A stretch of DNA of 10,699 bases from Actinomycetes bacterium (GTDB lineage Bacteria; Actinomycetota; Thermoleophilia; BMS3ABIN01). Position 1 is the first letter of the stretch. Each line of letters starts with the position of its first letter. The stretch lies in NCBI GenBank assembly GCA_021790075.1, contig JAJYIN010000054.1, positions 1 through 10,699 on the forward strand, in the 5' to 3' direction. A program made the translations under genes and the position numbers. The notes beneath the pieces were generated by a model. The model saw only the letters and a list, made by a program, of their open reading frames with translations. It was not told the DNA's origin and did no database searches. Below are positions 5,412-10,699 of this stretch, one piece after another.

Positions 5412-7529
5412 GTGGACTTTCCGGCCGCAATGGGGGAAAAGATACTGATCGTCGATGACGACCAGAACCATGTGCTGCTGCTCAAGAAGCGGCTGCAGGC
5501 GGCCGGATATCAAACCATGGTCGCCAGCGACGGGGTGGAGGGGCTAAGCCAGGCGGTGCACCAGCGCCCCGATCTCATCATCACCGATGTGCTCCTGCCC
5601 CGCATGAACGGTTTCCAGCTCGCGGAGCGGCTCAAGTCCAATCCGGAGACAGAGAACATCCCCATCATCATGATGTCCTCGGTCTACGTCACCGACGAGG
5701 ACATGCAGCGGGGCTTCGAGCTGGGCGCCGAGACTTACGTGGCCAAGGCCGACCTGGCGCTGCGCAAGCCGCTGCAGGAAGAGGAACTCCTGAAAGCGAC
5801 CGCTTTGCTTCTGGGCAAGGCCGAAGCGGCAGATGCCCACCCTCCCTCCCGGGTCCTGGTAGTGGAGGACGACGCCGGCGCGGCCCGCCTGATCCGGAAG
5901 AGGCTGCTTCCGGAAAGTTTCCAGGTCGATACGGCCCCGGACGGCGAGGAAGCGCTGGCCAAGATCGCCGCCAATTCTTTCGATGCGGTTCTTCTGGACA
6001 TCAAGCTCCCTCGCCTGGGCGGGCTGGATGTGCTCGAGCAGGTCAGGGACAGCCACCCCGGGCTGGCCGTGGTGATGATGACTGCCTACGGGTCGGAATC
6101 GATCGCCGCCGAGGCGCTCCGGCGGGGAGCCGACGATTATCTGATCAAACCCCTGGAAAACGGCGAGCCGGCTCAGACCCTGCGTATCGCCCTGGAAAAA
6201 AAGCGCCGGCGCCGGGAGCTGGCGGAAACCGGATCGCGGCTGCGCGGGCTCAGCGTTCCCGAAGAAGAGAACAAGAAACGGCTGATCGAGGAGCTGCGGG
6301 CTTCCGGCATCGCCCTCATGGACCAGTACAACCGCCTGCTGAAGGCCGAGGAGAAAAACCGCGAGTACGCGGAGCAGCTGGAGCACATGGTTGACGAGCG
6401 CACCCGGGATTTGCAGCGCCGCACGCGGGACCTCTCCATCCTTCACGCAGTTCTTACCGCGGGCACCCGCAGCCACGATCTGGCCGGCGTCCTGCAGACA
6501 GCTCTGGAGCAGATCGACAAGATGATCCCCATGGAGGCCTCCGCCGCTTTCATCGTCGAGCAGGAAACGCGCCGGCTGCGCCTGGGAGCGCAGAAAGACA
6601 TGCCGGCTGATTTCCTGCGCTGGGTCTCCCGCACTTCCGGAGGAGAGGGCGTTTTTGGCCAGGTGCTCAGGACCGGCAGGGACCAGCTGGTAACCGATCT
6701 CACCAGGGACATCCACCTGGGCTCGTTTTTCACAACCGTGACGGACGTGCCGTCGATGATCGTTTTCCCCATGACAGCCGCCACGGAAGTGGTAGGGCTG
6801 GTGGTTGGCATCTTCCCCCGCGAGCAGAAACTCGACGGCGGCGTCTGGCGGCTGCTGGATTCGATCGGCGTCGAGCTGGGTGTCGTGGTTGAGAACGTCC
6901 GGCTTTACGAGAACCTCACCCAGGCCTATCTGTCCACGATCAGGGCGCTGGCGGAGGCGGTCGACGCCAAGGATGCCTACACGCGGGGACACTCCGACAA
7001 GGTTTCCGCTTACGCGGTGGCCATCGCCAGGCACATGCAGCTGGATTCGGAGACCGTCCAGAACATCAGGGATTCCGGCTACCTGCACGATATTGGCAAG
7101 ATCGGCACTCCGGACGCGGTCCTGCTGAAGAAAGGCGTGCTCACCTTCGAGGAGATGAGCACGATGAAACTGCATCCGGACACCAGTCACAAGATCCTGG
7201 AGCAGGCCCGCATACCCGCAGAAGTCAAGGATATCATCAGGCACCACCACGAACGCTTCGACGGCGGCGGCTATCCGGACGGGCTTGCCGGTGAGGAGAT
7301 CCCCCTCGGCTCGCGCATCCTCAGCGTCGCCGACGCCTTTGACGCCATGACCTCGGAGCGTCCCTACCGGCTGCCGTTTTCCCAGGCAGAGGCGATCGCC
7401 GAGCTGAAGCGCTGCGTCGGCGAACAGTTCGACCCGGAGGTGGTAGAGGCGTTCCTGGGGCTGGCCGGCGATCTGGGGACCATCCAGGCGGAAGCGGCGC
7501 AAGACCTCAAGAGCAACATTGGTCATTGA
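5412..7529 (+). CDS. REC-REC-GAF-HD-GYP protein, likely cyclic-di-GMP phosphodiesterase
   Basis: The 705-residue protein has two receivers (about 9-125, phosphoacceptor D59; about 145-265, D196 with T224 and K246-P247), a coiled coil (about 275-335), a GAF domain (about 338-500) and a C-terminal HD-GYP domain (about 505-690). The latter keeps the HD pair H559-D560 (YLHDIGKIG), the HHE motif (H612-E614) and GYP (620-622) within RFDGGGYPDG, so metal binding and hydrolysis of cyclic-di-GMP are expected. The GTG start has a strong SD (GGAGG, 5401-5405) 6 bases away; the in-frame ATG at 5430 has none. It follows the response regulator by 40 bp and is probably co-transcribed. REC1 has S89 where T is usual and K112 is followed by A, with a KADLALRKP insertion that shifts the usual KP, so it may be a poor phosphoacceptor. 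A role in motility or biofilm control is plausible but not shown. Confidence 0.93.
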   Translation: MDFPAAMGEKILIVDDDQNHVLLLKKRLQAAGYQTMVASDGVEGLSQAVHQRPDLIITDVLLPRMNGFQLAERLKSNPETENIPIIMMSSVYVTDEDMQRGFELGAETYVAKADLALRKPLQEEELLKATALLLGKAEAADAHPPSRVLVVEDDAGAARLIRKRLLPESFQVDTAPDGEEALAKIAANSFDAVLLDIKLPRLGGLDVLEQVRDSHPGLAVVMMTAYGSESIAAEALRRGADDYLIKPLENGEPAQTLRIALEKKRRRRELAETGSRLRGLSVPEEENKKRLIEELRASGIALMDQYNRLLKAEEKNREYAEQLEHMVDERTRDLQRRTRDLSILHAVLTAGTRSHDLAGVLQTALEQIDKMIPMEASAAFIVEQETRRLRLGAQKDMPADFLRWVSRTSGGEGVFGQVLRTGRDQLVTDLTRDIHLGSFFTTVTDVPSMIVFPMTAATEVVGLVVGIFPREQKLDGGVWRLLDSIGVELGVVVENVRLYENLTQAYLSTIRALAEAVDAKDAYTRGHSDKVSAYAVAIARHMQLDSETVQNIRDSGYLHDIGKIGTPDAVLLKKGVLTFEEMSTMKLHPDTSHKILEQARIPAEVKDIIRHHHERFDGGGYPDGLAGEEIPLGSRILSVADAFDAMTSERPYRLPFSQAEAIAELKRCVGEQFDPEVVEAFLGLAGDLGTIQAEAAQDLKSNIGH

Positions 7530-7573
7530 CATATTTCTGAATCGCTAATACACTAAATTTTCCGCTGAAGTGT
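7526..7573 (+). promoter_or_regulatory. Sigma-70-type promoter for the Rrf2 gene, overlapping the HD-GYP stop
   Basis: TTGACA (7526-7531), perfect, is followed after 17 bases by TACACT (7549-7554), 4 of 6 matches to TATAAT; the HD-GYP stop codon lies within the -35. Transcription would start near 7561. ACACT (7550-7554) and AGTGT (7569-7573) form an inverted repeat across the -10 and start, a possible operator, perhaps for autoregulation by Rrf2. Confidence 0.65.
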
Positions 7574-7745
7574 TTTTGCATACGGTAGGGCTCTCATTGG
7601 GGCTGTTGGGTTTTGGCTGTGCGCCGTTTAGAGTACCTGGCTCCTGCTTTTTGGGGCAGGCAAAGGTCCGGACCCACGCCCGTCAGCGTTTGTAAAACGT
7701 TTTCCTCCCGGCAGGGTGGGAGGAAAACAGACAGAAGGACGAACG
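7561..7745 (+). promoter_or_regulatory. Long structured 5' leader of the Rrf2 gene
   Basis: From the predicted start to the GTG at 7746 the leader is about 185 nt, with no ORF of note. It contains CCTGC/GCAGG, hinged to ACCT/AGGT, around 7639-7672, and then a perfect 11-bp stem, GTTTTCCTCCC (7699-7709) with GGGAGGAAAAC (7718-7728), with an 8-base loop, ending 6 bases before the SD (AAGGA, 7735-7739). AAAACGTTTT (7694-7703) is a further palindrome overlapping the stem. The stem has no T-run, so it is not an ordinary terminator. I do not recognise a known riboswitch class. Confidence 0.55.
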
Positions 7746-8219
7746 GTGCACTTAACCAGACAGAGCGACTACGGTGTCAGAGCGGTTCTCTATCTCGCCA
7801 GTCTGCCTTACGGGCAGGTGGTGCAGACCAAAGAGATTGCGGCGCAGGAAGACATCCCCCGCAAGTATCTTCCCTCCATCATCCGGACGCTGGCCCGGGC
7901 GGGCATCATCCGGACCATGCGGGGCAACCAGGGGGGAGTCATGCTTTCCCGGCCTCCCGAAGAGATCAACCTGCGCGAAGTCATCGAGGCCATCGAAGGC
8001 CCCATCATCCTTGTGCAGTGCATGCGGGGCCCTGGACAATGCGTGCACGAGGACAACTGCTCATTTCTACCAGTCTGCAAAGGAGTACAGCAGATGATGG
8101 TGGGGCAACTGGCGGGCACGACTTTTGCCGACATGGCGTCGAACACGTATGTGGAAGCCGGCAATATCAGCCGGATCTCCTCCAGCCGCTCTGACTCAAA
8201 GGACGCCTCGGCCCGCTAG
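7746..8219 (+). CDS. Rrf2-family transcription regulator, probable Fe-S binding
   Basis: The 157-residue protein begins MHLTRQSDYGVRAVLYLA, the typical Rrf2 start (LT...DYA.RA...LA), with a winged helix-turn-helix over about residues 1-85 (KEIAAQEDIPRKYLPSIIRTLARAG, wing NQGGVMLSRPP). The cysteines C92, C99, C105 and C111 lie where IscR carries C92, C98 and C104, so an iron-sulfur cluster is plausible, though unproven, and may let the protein sense iron, oxygen or nitric oxide. I choose GTG 7746, with SD AAGGA 6 bases upstream, because it gives the canonical N-terminus; a GTG at 7716 would add ten residues inside the leader hairpin. It is monocistronic: a weak terminator-like hairpin follows. 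Its targets are unknown; neither an isc/suf nor a cymR-type gene is adjacent. Confidence 0.88.
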   Translation: MHLTRQSDYGVRAVLYLASLPYGQVVQTKEIAAQEDIPRKYLPSIIRTLARAGIIRTMRGNQGGVMLSRPPEEINLREVIEAIEGPIILVQCMRGPGQCVHEDNCSFLPVCKGVQQMMVGQLAGTTFADMASNTYVEAGNISRISSSRSDSKDASAR

Positions 8220-8228
8220 CGCCGTCTC

Positions 8229-8258
8229 CCCGCGGCCGCGGCGCGGGCTGCGATTTTT
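8229..8258 (+). terminator. Possible intrinsic terminator after the Rrf2 gene
   Basis: CCCGCG (8229-8234) pairs with CGCGGG (8242-8247) across a 7-base loop, and a TTTTT run follows at 8254-8258, six bases after the stem. The gap between stem and T-run makes it weaker than a textbook terminator. Much of the interval is self-complementary GC sequence, so the pairing is not unique. Confidence 0.4.
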
Positions 8259-8306
8259 GCTTCCATTTCCAGCCAATATCGTCCCCTTCGTTACGTAGCC
8301 TATCCC

Positions 8307-8339
8307 GGTATTGTCTGATACCATTATAGGTACTTATTG
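8307..8339 (+). promoter_or_regulatory. Candidate control region of the two-component pair, phased GGTAT repeats
   Basis: GGTAT (8307-8311), ATACC (8318-8322) and GGTA (8329-8332) are spaced 11 bases start to start, alternating in orientation so that the middle one can pair with either neighbour. TTGTCT (8311-8316) could be a -35, with a poor -10 (TTATTG, 8334-8339) at 17 bases. The arrangement suggests an operator or promoter for the genes from 8447, but the promoter call is weak. Confidence 0.35.
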
Positions 8340-8381
8340 TTTCAAGGCTCGTTCCCAGCGCGTTGCCGAGGGGGGCGGCGC

Positions 8382-8403
8382 GAGAATCGCGGCCGCGGTT
8401 CTC
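8382..8403. repeat. 22-bp near-perfect palindrome before the kinase
   Basis: GAGAATCGCGG (8382-8392) is followed directly by CCGCGGTTCTC (8393-8403); only one position differs from a perfect inverted repeat, and in RNA that pair would be G-U. It lies 43 bases before the kinase start. It could be a protein-binding site on DNA or a hairpin in the mRNA leader; without a loop or T-run it is not a terminator. Confidence 0.6.
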
Positions 8404-8446
8404 CCTGCCCCGCGTCTGCCGCCCCGCCTGATAAGACGGAAAGACC

Positions 8447-9598
8447 ATGGAAACTGGCAGTCAGGAAGCCATAAACCAGGAAGCGGTCAGCCAGCCCGCG
8501 GAGGAGACGCCGCCGGCGCCAAAGTCCCGTTCTGCCCTCGAGGCGTGGGACAGGTGCGTCTGCGATTACGTCAACCCGTTCATCGCCCGCATCAAGCGGC
8601 GGCCGTTGTTCCAGAAGGTGGTTATCGTCAACACGATCCTGATCGCCGTGGGCGCCGTGGTCGGCTACTATTTCGAGGTCAAGTACTTCCGGGACGGCGA
8701 ATGGGGTTTCATCGGGCTGTTCATCACCAGCGGCGTCTCCCTGTCGATCCTGATCAATTATCTGATGGTGAAACTGGCGTTCCATCCGCTCGATGACGTC
8801 ACCGACGCCATGAAGGCGATCCGGGCCGGCCACCGGGGCATCCGGGTGCCGGAAGTGACCGACGACCCCCAGATAGAGGAGCTTTCCCGCAGCCTCAACG
8901 CGATGCTCAACTCCATGGAATCGCAACGGAAGCGGGCCGCGGCCGCCGTGATCAAGGCCCAGGAAGAAGAACGCCGCCGCATCGCCCGGGAGCTGCATGA
9001 CGAGACCAGCCAGTCGCTCACGGGGCTGATCATCGGCATCAAGATGGCGGAAGAGAACATCTCGCCCGAGATGCCGGACCTGCGCGAGCGGCTCAATAAC
9101 ATCAGCGACCTGGCGCACGCCACGCTTAACGAGGTGCATACCATGGCGGTGCGCCTCCGGCCCAGCATCCTTGACGACCTGGGGCTGGCGGCGGCGCTGA
9201 GGTCGTACGCCAAGGAGTTTTCGGAGAACACCGGCATCCGGGTGGACGTGCAGCTGCTCGGCCTTACGGAAAGGCTTTCGGCGGAACTCGAGACCGTGCT
9301 CTACCGGGTGGTGCAGGAGGCGCTTACCAACGTGGCCCGCCACTCTGGTGCCAGCGGCTGCCGGGTGACCCTGCGGCGCAAGGAGGACGCCGTCCAGGGC
9401 GTGGTGGAGGATAACGGCAAGGGTTTCAACCCGGAGCGCGTGCTGCTGTCGGATGACCACGGGAGGGGCCTGGGGCTGCACGGCATGAAGGAAAGGATCG
9501 AGCTGGTCGGGGGGCAACTGGAATTCGAGTCCCGGCCGGGCGAAGGCACATCAATATTCATCGAGGTTCCGGTTACTACTGAGGAGGGCGTCTGGTGA
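8447..9598 (+). CDS. Two-TM NarL/LiaR-type sensor kinase (HisKA_3)
   Basis: The 383-residue protein has a cytoplasmic start (about 1-55), two membrane helices (about 58-77 and 87-112) with only a short external loop, a HAMP-like linker (about 107-160), a coiled coil, HisKA_3 with H184 in RRIARELHDETSQSLTGL, and a HATPase_c domain with N295 (EALTNVARHS), DNGKGF (D322) and GLGLHG (341-346). The short external loop is like LiaS/VraS/DesK kinases, which sense the membrane or an associated protein rather than a bound external ligand. The N-terminal stretch is rich in E, Q and P and looks disordered. An SD-like GGAAAG (8438-8443) precedes the ATG by 3 bases. The cognate regulator overlaps its end (9595-9598), so the pair is a two-component system. 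The stimulus is not evident. Confidence 0.93.
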   Translation: METGSQEAINQEAVSQPAEETPPAPKSRSALEAWDRCVCDYVNPFIARIKRRPLFQKVVIVNTILIAVGAVVGYYFEVKYFRDGEWGFIGLFITSGVSLSILINYLMVKLAFHPLDDVTDAMKAIRAGHRGIRVPEVTDDPQIEELSRSLNAMLNSMESQRKRAAAAVIKAQEEERRRIARELHDETSQSLTGLIIGIKMAEENISPEMPDLRERLNNISDLAHATLNEVHTMAVRLRPSILDDLGLAAALRSYAKEFSENTGIRVDVQLLGLTERLSAELETVLYRVVQEALTNVARHSGASGCRVTLRRKEDAVQGVVEDNGKGFNPERVLLSDDHGRGLGLHGMKERIELVGGQLEFESRPGEGTSIFIEVPVTTEEGVW

Positions 9599-10272
9599 GC
9601 AAGATCAGGGTGCTTTTGGTTGATGACCACGCAATACTGCGGGCCGGTCTGATGCGGCTGCTCGAGGAAGAGAGCGACATCGAAGTGGTGGGGGAGGCCG
9701 AGAACGGCCGTGAGGGCGTCCAGAAGGTGCAGGAGCTGCGCCCGGACATCGTCCTCATGGATATCGGCATGCCGGTGATGAATGGCATGGAAGCCACCAA
9801 GCAGATCAAGAAGCGCAACCAGGACGTGAAGATCCTGGTGTTGACCATGCACGACAACGAGGAGTACCTCTTCCAGGTGCTGCAGGCCGGCGCCGCCGGC
9901 TACGTGCTCAAGAAGGCCGCCGACAGCGACTTGGTCAATGCCATACATGTGGTCAACAACGGCGACTGCTTCCTTTATCCTTCGGCGGCCAAGATGGTGG
10001 TGGAGGACTACCTGGAGAAACTGAGGCAGGGCCAGGAGCCCACCACCAGCTATGACTCGCTCACCGACCGGGAACGGGAGATCCTCAAGCTGGTGGCCGA
10101 GGGCTACACCAACCGGGAGATCGCCGAGACCCTGTTCATCAGCGTCAAGACCGTGGAGACCCACAAGGCCAATATCATGGAAAAGCTCAACCTGCACAAG
10201 CGCGCCGAGCTGGTGCGCTACGCCATCCGCAAGGGCATGCTGCAGGTTGACTTCGACGAAGTGGTGGACTGA
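9595..10272 (+). CDS. NarL/LiaR-type response regulator with LuxR HTH
   Basis: The 225-residue protein has a REC domain (about 3-120: D10, D11, phosphoacceptor D56 in VLMDIGMP, T84, K106) and a C-terminal LuxR/GerE helix-turn-helix (about 155-215: LTDREREILKLVAEGYTNRE, then TVETHKANIMEKL). This is the standard layout of NarL, LiaR and DegU-type DNA-binding regulators, normally activated by phosphorylation-driven dimerisation. Start is GTG at 9595-9597, overlapping the kinase TGA by GTGA, with GGAGG (9582-9586) as SD. The preceding kinase is the obvious donor. Its targets are not known; the downstream riboswitch has its own promoter, so that unit need not be controlled by this regulator. Confidence 0.95.
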   Translation: MSKIRVLLVDDHAILRAGLMRLLEEESDIEVVGEAENGREGVQKVQELRPDIVLMDIGMPVMNGMEATKQIKKRNQDVKILVLTMHDNEEYLFQVLQAGAAGYVLKKAADSDLVNAIHVVNNGDCFLYPSAAKMVVEDYLEKLRQGQEPTTSYDSLTDREREILKLVAEGYTNREIAETLFISVKTVETHKANIMEKLNLHKRAELVRYAIRKGMLQVDFDEVVD

Positions 10273-10358
10273 GTTCCGTTACGGAATGTTGTCAAGGGGA
10301 ACGCGCGCCCTGGCAGCGGGACGGCTCCGCGGCGCCCGTTCTTGAAAAAGGGAAGCCC

Positions 10359-10385
10359 TTGACGTAAACTTCTCCTCTACATAAT
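10359..10385 (+). promoter_or_regulatory. Promoter of the cobalamin riboswitch transcript
   Basis: TTGACG (10359-10364) and CATAAT (10380-10385) each match the sigma-70 consensus at 5 of 6 bases. The 15-base spacing is short, but transcription would start near 10392, just before the riboswitch. TAATGC at 10382-10387 is a weaker alternative -10 at 17-base spacing. Confidence 0.55.
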
Positions 10386-10391
10386 GCTTCA

Positions 10392-10636
10392 GCTCGTGGG
10401 TCGCCCTTCGGGGCGCCAGAGGGAAGCCGGTGCAAGGCCGGCGCGGTCCCGCCACTGTAACTGGATGCCTTGTCTGCGGCCGGTCCCGTATCAGGGAAGC
10501 CGCGCCACTGGGCTTAGGCCCGGGAAGGTAGCAGCAAAGGCGCAAGTCCAGGAGCCAGGAGACCTGTCCACGGGCTCTAGCCAGGCAAACTCTTCGCGGA
10601 GGGAGTGGCTAGGGTGGAACGCCTTGACAGCCCGTT
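10392..10636 (+). promoter_or_regulatory. Cobalamin (B12) riboswitch
   Basis: The core is recognisable: GGGAAGCCGGTGCAAGGCCG (10421-10440), then GGTCCCGCCACTGTAACTG (10445-10463), and the B12 box GCCAGGAGACCTG (10554-10566) preceded by GCAAGTCC (10542-10549). These are the conserved elements of the adenosyl-/hydroxo-cobalamin aptamer. A following stem, CTAGCCA/TGGCTAG (10577-10583, 10604-10610), lies between the aptamer and the terminator. CGGGCT (10571-10576) can pair with AGCCCG (10629-10634), and GGGCTC (10572-10577) with GAGCCC (10637-10642) of the terminator arm, giving a possible switch. High cobalamin should favour termination. The controlled gene is not in the window; such switches usually precede cobalamin uptake or synthesis genes, or B12-independent isozymes. 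Confidence 0.92.
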
Positions 10637-10637
10637 G

Positions 10638-10667
10638 AGCCCCTTCCGTTCGGAAGAGGGCTTTTTT
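10638..10667 (+). terminator. Intrinsic terminator of the riboswitch expression platform
   Basis: AGCCCCTTCCG (10638-10648) folds onto CGGAAGAGGGCT (10651-10662), with a TT loop and a six-T run (10662-10667). Strong GC arms and an immediate T-run make it a clear Rho-independent terminator. Its position right after the B12 aptamer marks it as the regulated terminator rather than the end of the upstream operon, which has no evident terminator of its own. Confidence 0.88.
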
Positions 10668-10699
10668 ATTGCAGATGGCGAGCAGGAGCCGGATGGCGC

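Noticed and set aside
5544..7532. Very long minus-strand open frame opposite the HD-GYP gene (662 codons)
   Set aside because: Same reasoning: no recognisable motif and no ribosome site, while the plus strand carries complete REC, GAF and HD-GYP domains.
7699..7728. Intrinsic terminator in the Rrf2 leader
   Set aside because: The 11-bp stem is strong but is followed by AGACAGAAGG, with no T-run, so ordinary Rho-independent termination is unlikely.
7561..7745. Cyclic-di-GMP (GEMM) or molybdenum-cofactor riboswitch in the Rrf2 leader
   Set aside because: The GGCAAA-like stretch at 7662-7669 suggested GEMM, but the remaining conserved GEMM segments are absent and the Moco conserved blocks could not be matched.
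8342..9517. Minus-strand 391-codon frame opposite the HisKA_3 kinase
   Set aside because: It mirrors the kinase coding sequence, with H/R/D-rich composition and no domain.

Overview
The window comes from a high-GC bacterium of unresolved identity. The signalling genes are GC-rich, two of them plus the Rrf2 gene start with GTG behind clear Shine-Dalgarno (SD) sequences, and the gene content (GAF-rich kinases, HD-GYP, Rrf2, cobalamin riboswitch) would fit an actinobacterial or other environmental anaerobe. That placement is inference only.

Left third (1-2405): accessory DNA. The left edge holds one end of an IS3-family insertion sequence on the minus strand, with the start of its orfA. To its right lies a short integron gene-cassette array with no integrase in view. 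Three plus-strand cassettes follow a truncated one: a DUF2892-type membrane protein (423-632), an SRPBCC-like hypothetical protein (804-1328) and a VapBC toxin-antitoxin pair (1522-2108). attC sites lie at 678-788 and 1323-1450, an unusually small attC-like palindrome at 335-355, and half of an attC at 2103-2122. In cassettes 1 and 3 the 3' core site is exactly complementary to the cassette's own first bases, as expected of excised circular cassettes. The last attC stops abruptly and joins the C-terminal remnant of a polytopic membrane protein (2124-2405), so this looks like a rearranged array boundary.

Middle (2406-7529): about 315 bp with no gene, then a probable signalling operon. It encodes a soluble PAS-GAF-GAF histidine kinase, a single-domain response regulator that overlaps the kinase stop codon, and a REC-REC-GAF-HD-GYP protein whose phosphodiesterase motifs are intact. 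Phosphotransfer is therefore probably linked to cyclic-di-GMP breakdown.

Right third (7530-10699): a strong promoter overlaps the HD-GYP stop codon and feeds a leader of about 185 nt with a large hairpin, then an Rrf2 regulator with four cysteines. Next is a NarL/LiaR-type two-component pair, made of a two-TM HisKA_3 kinase and an overlapping LuxR-type regulator. The window ends with a cobalamin riboswitch, its promoter and an intrinsic terminator; the gene it controls lies beyond the right edge.

The unusual part is the integrase-less cassette array and its damaged edges. The signalling genes themselves belong to known families.
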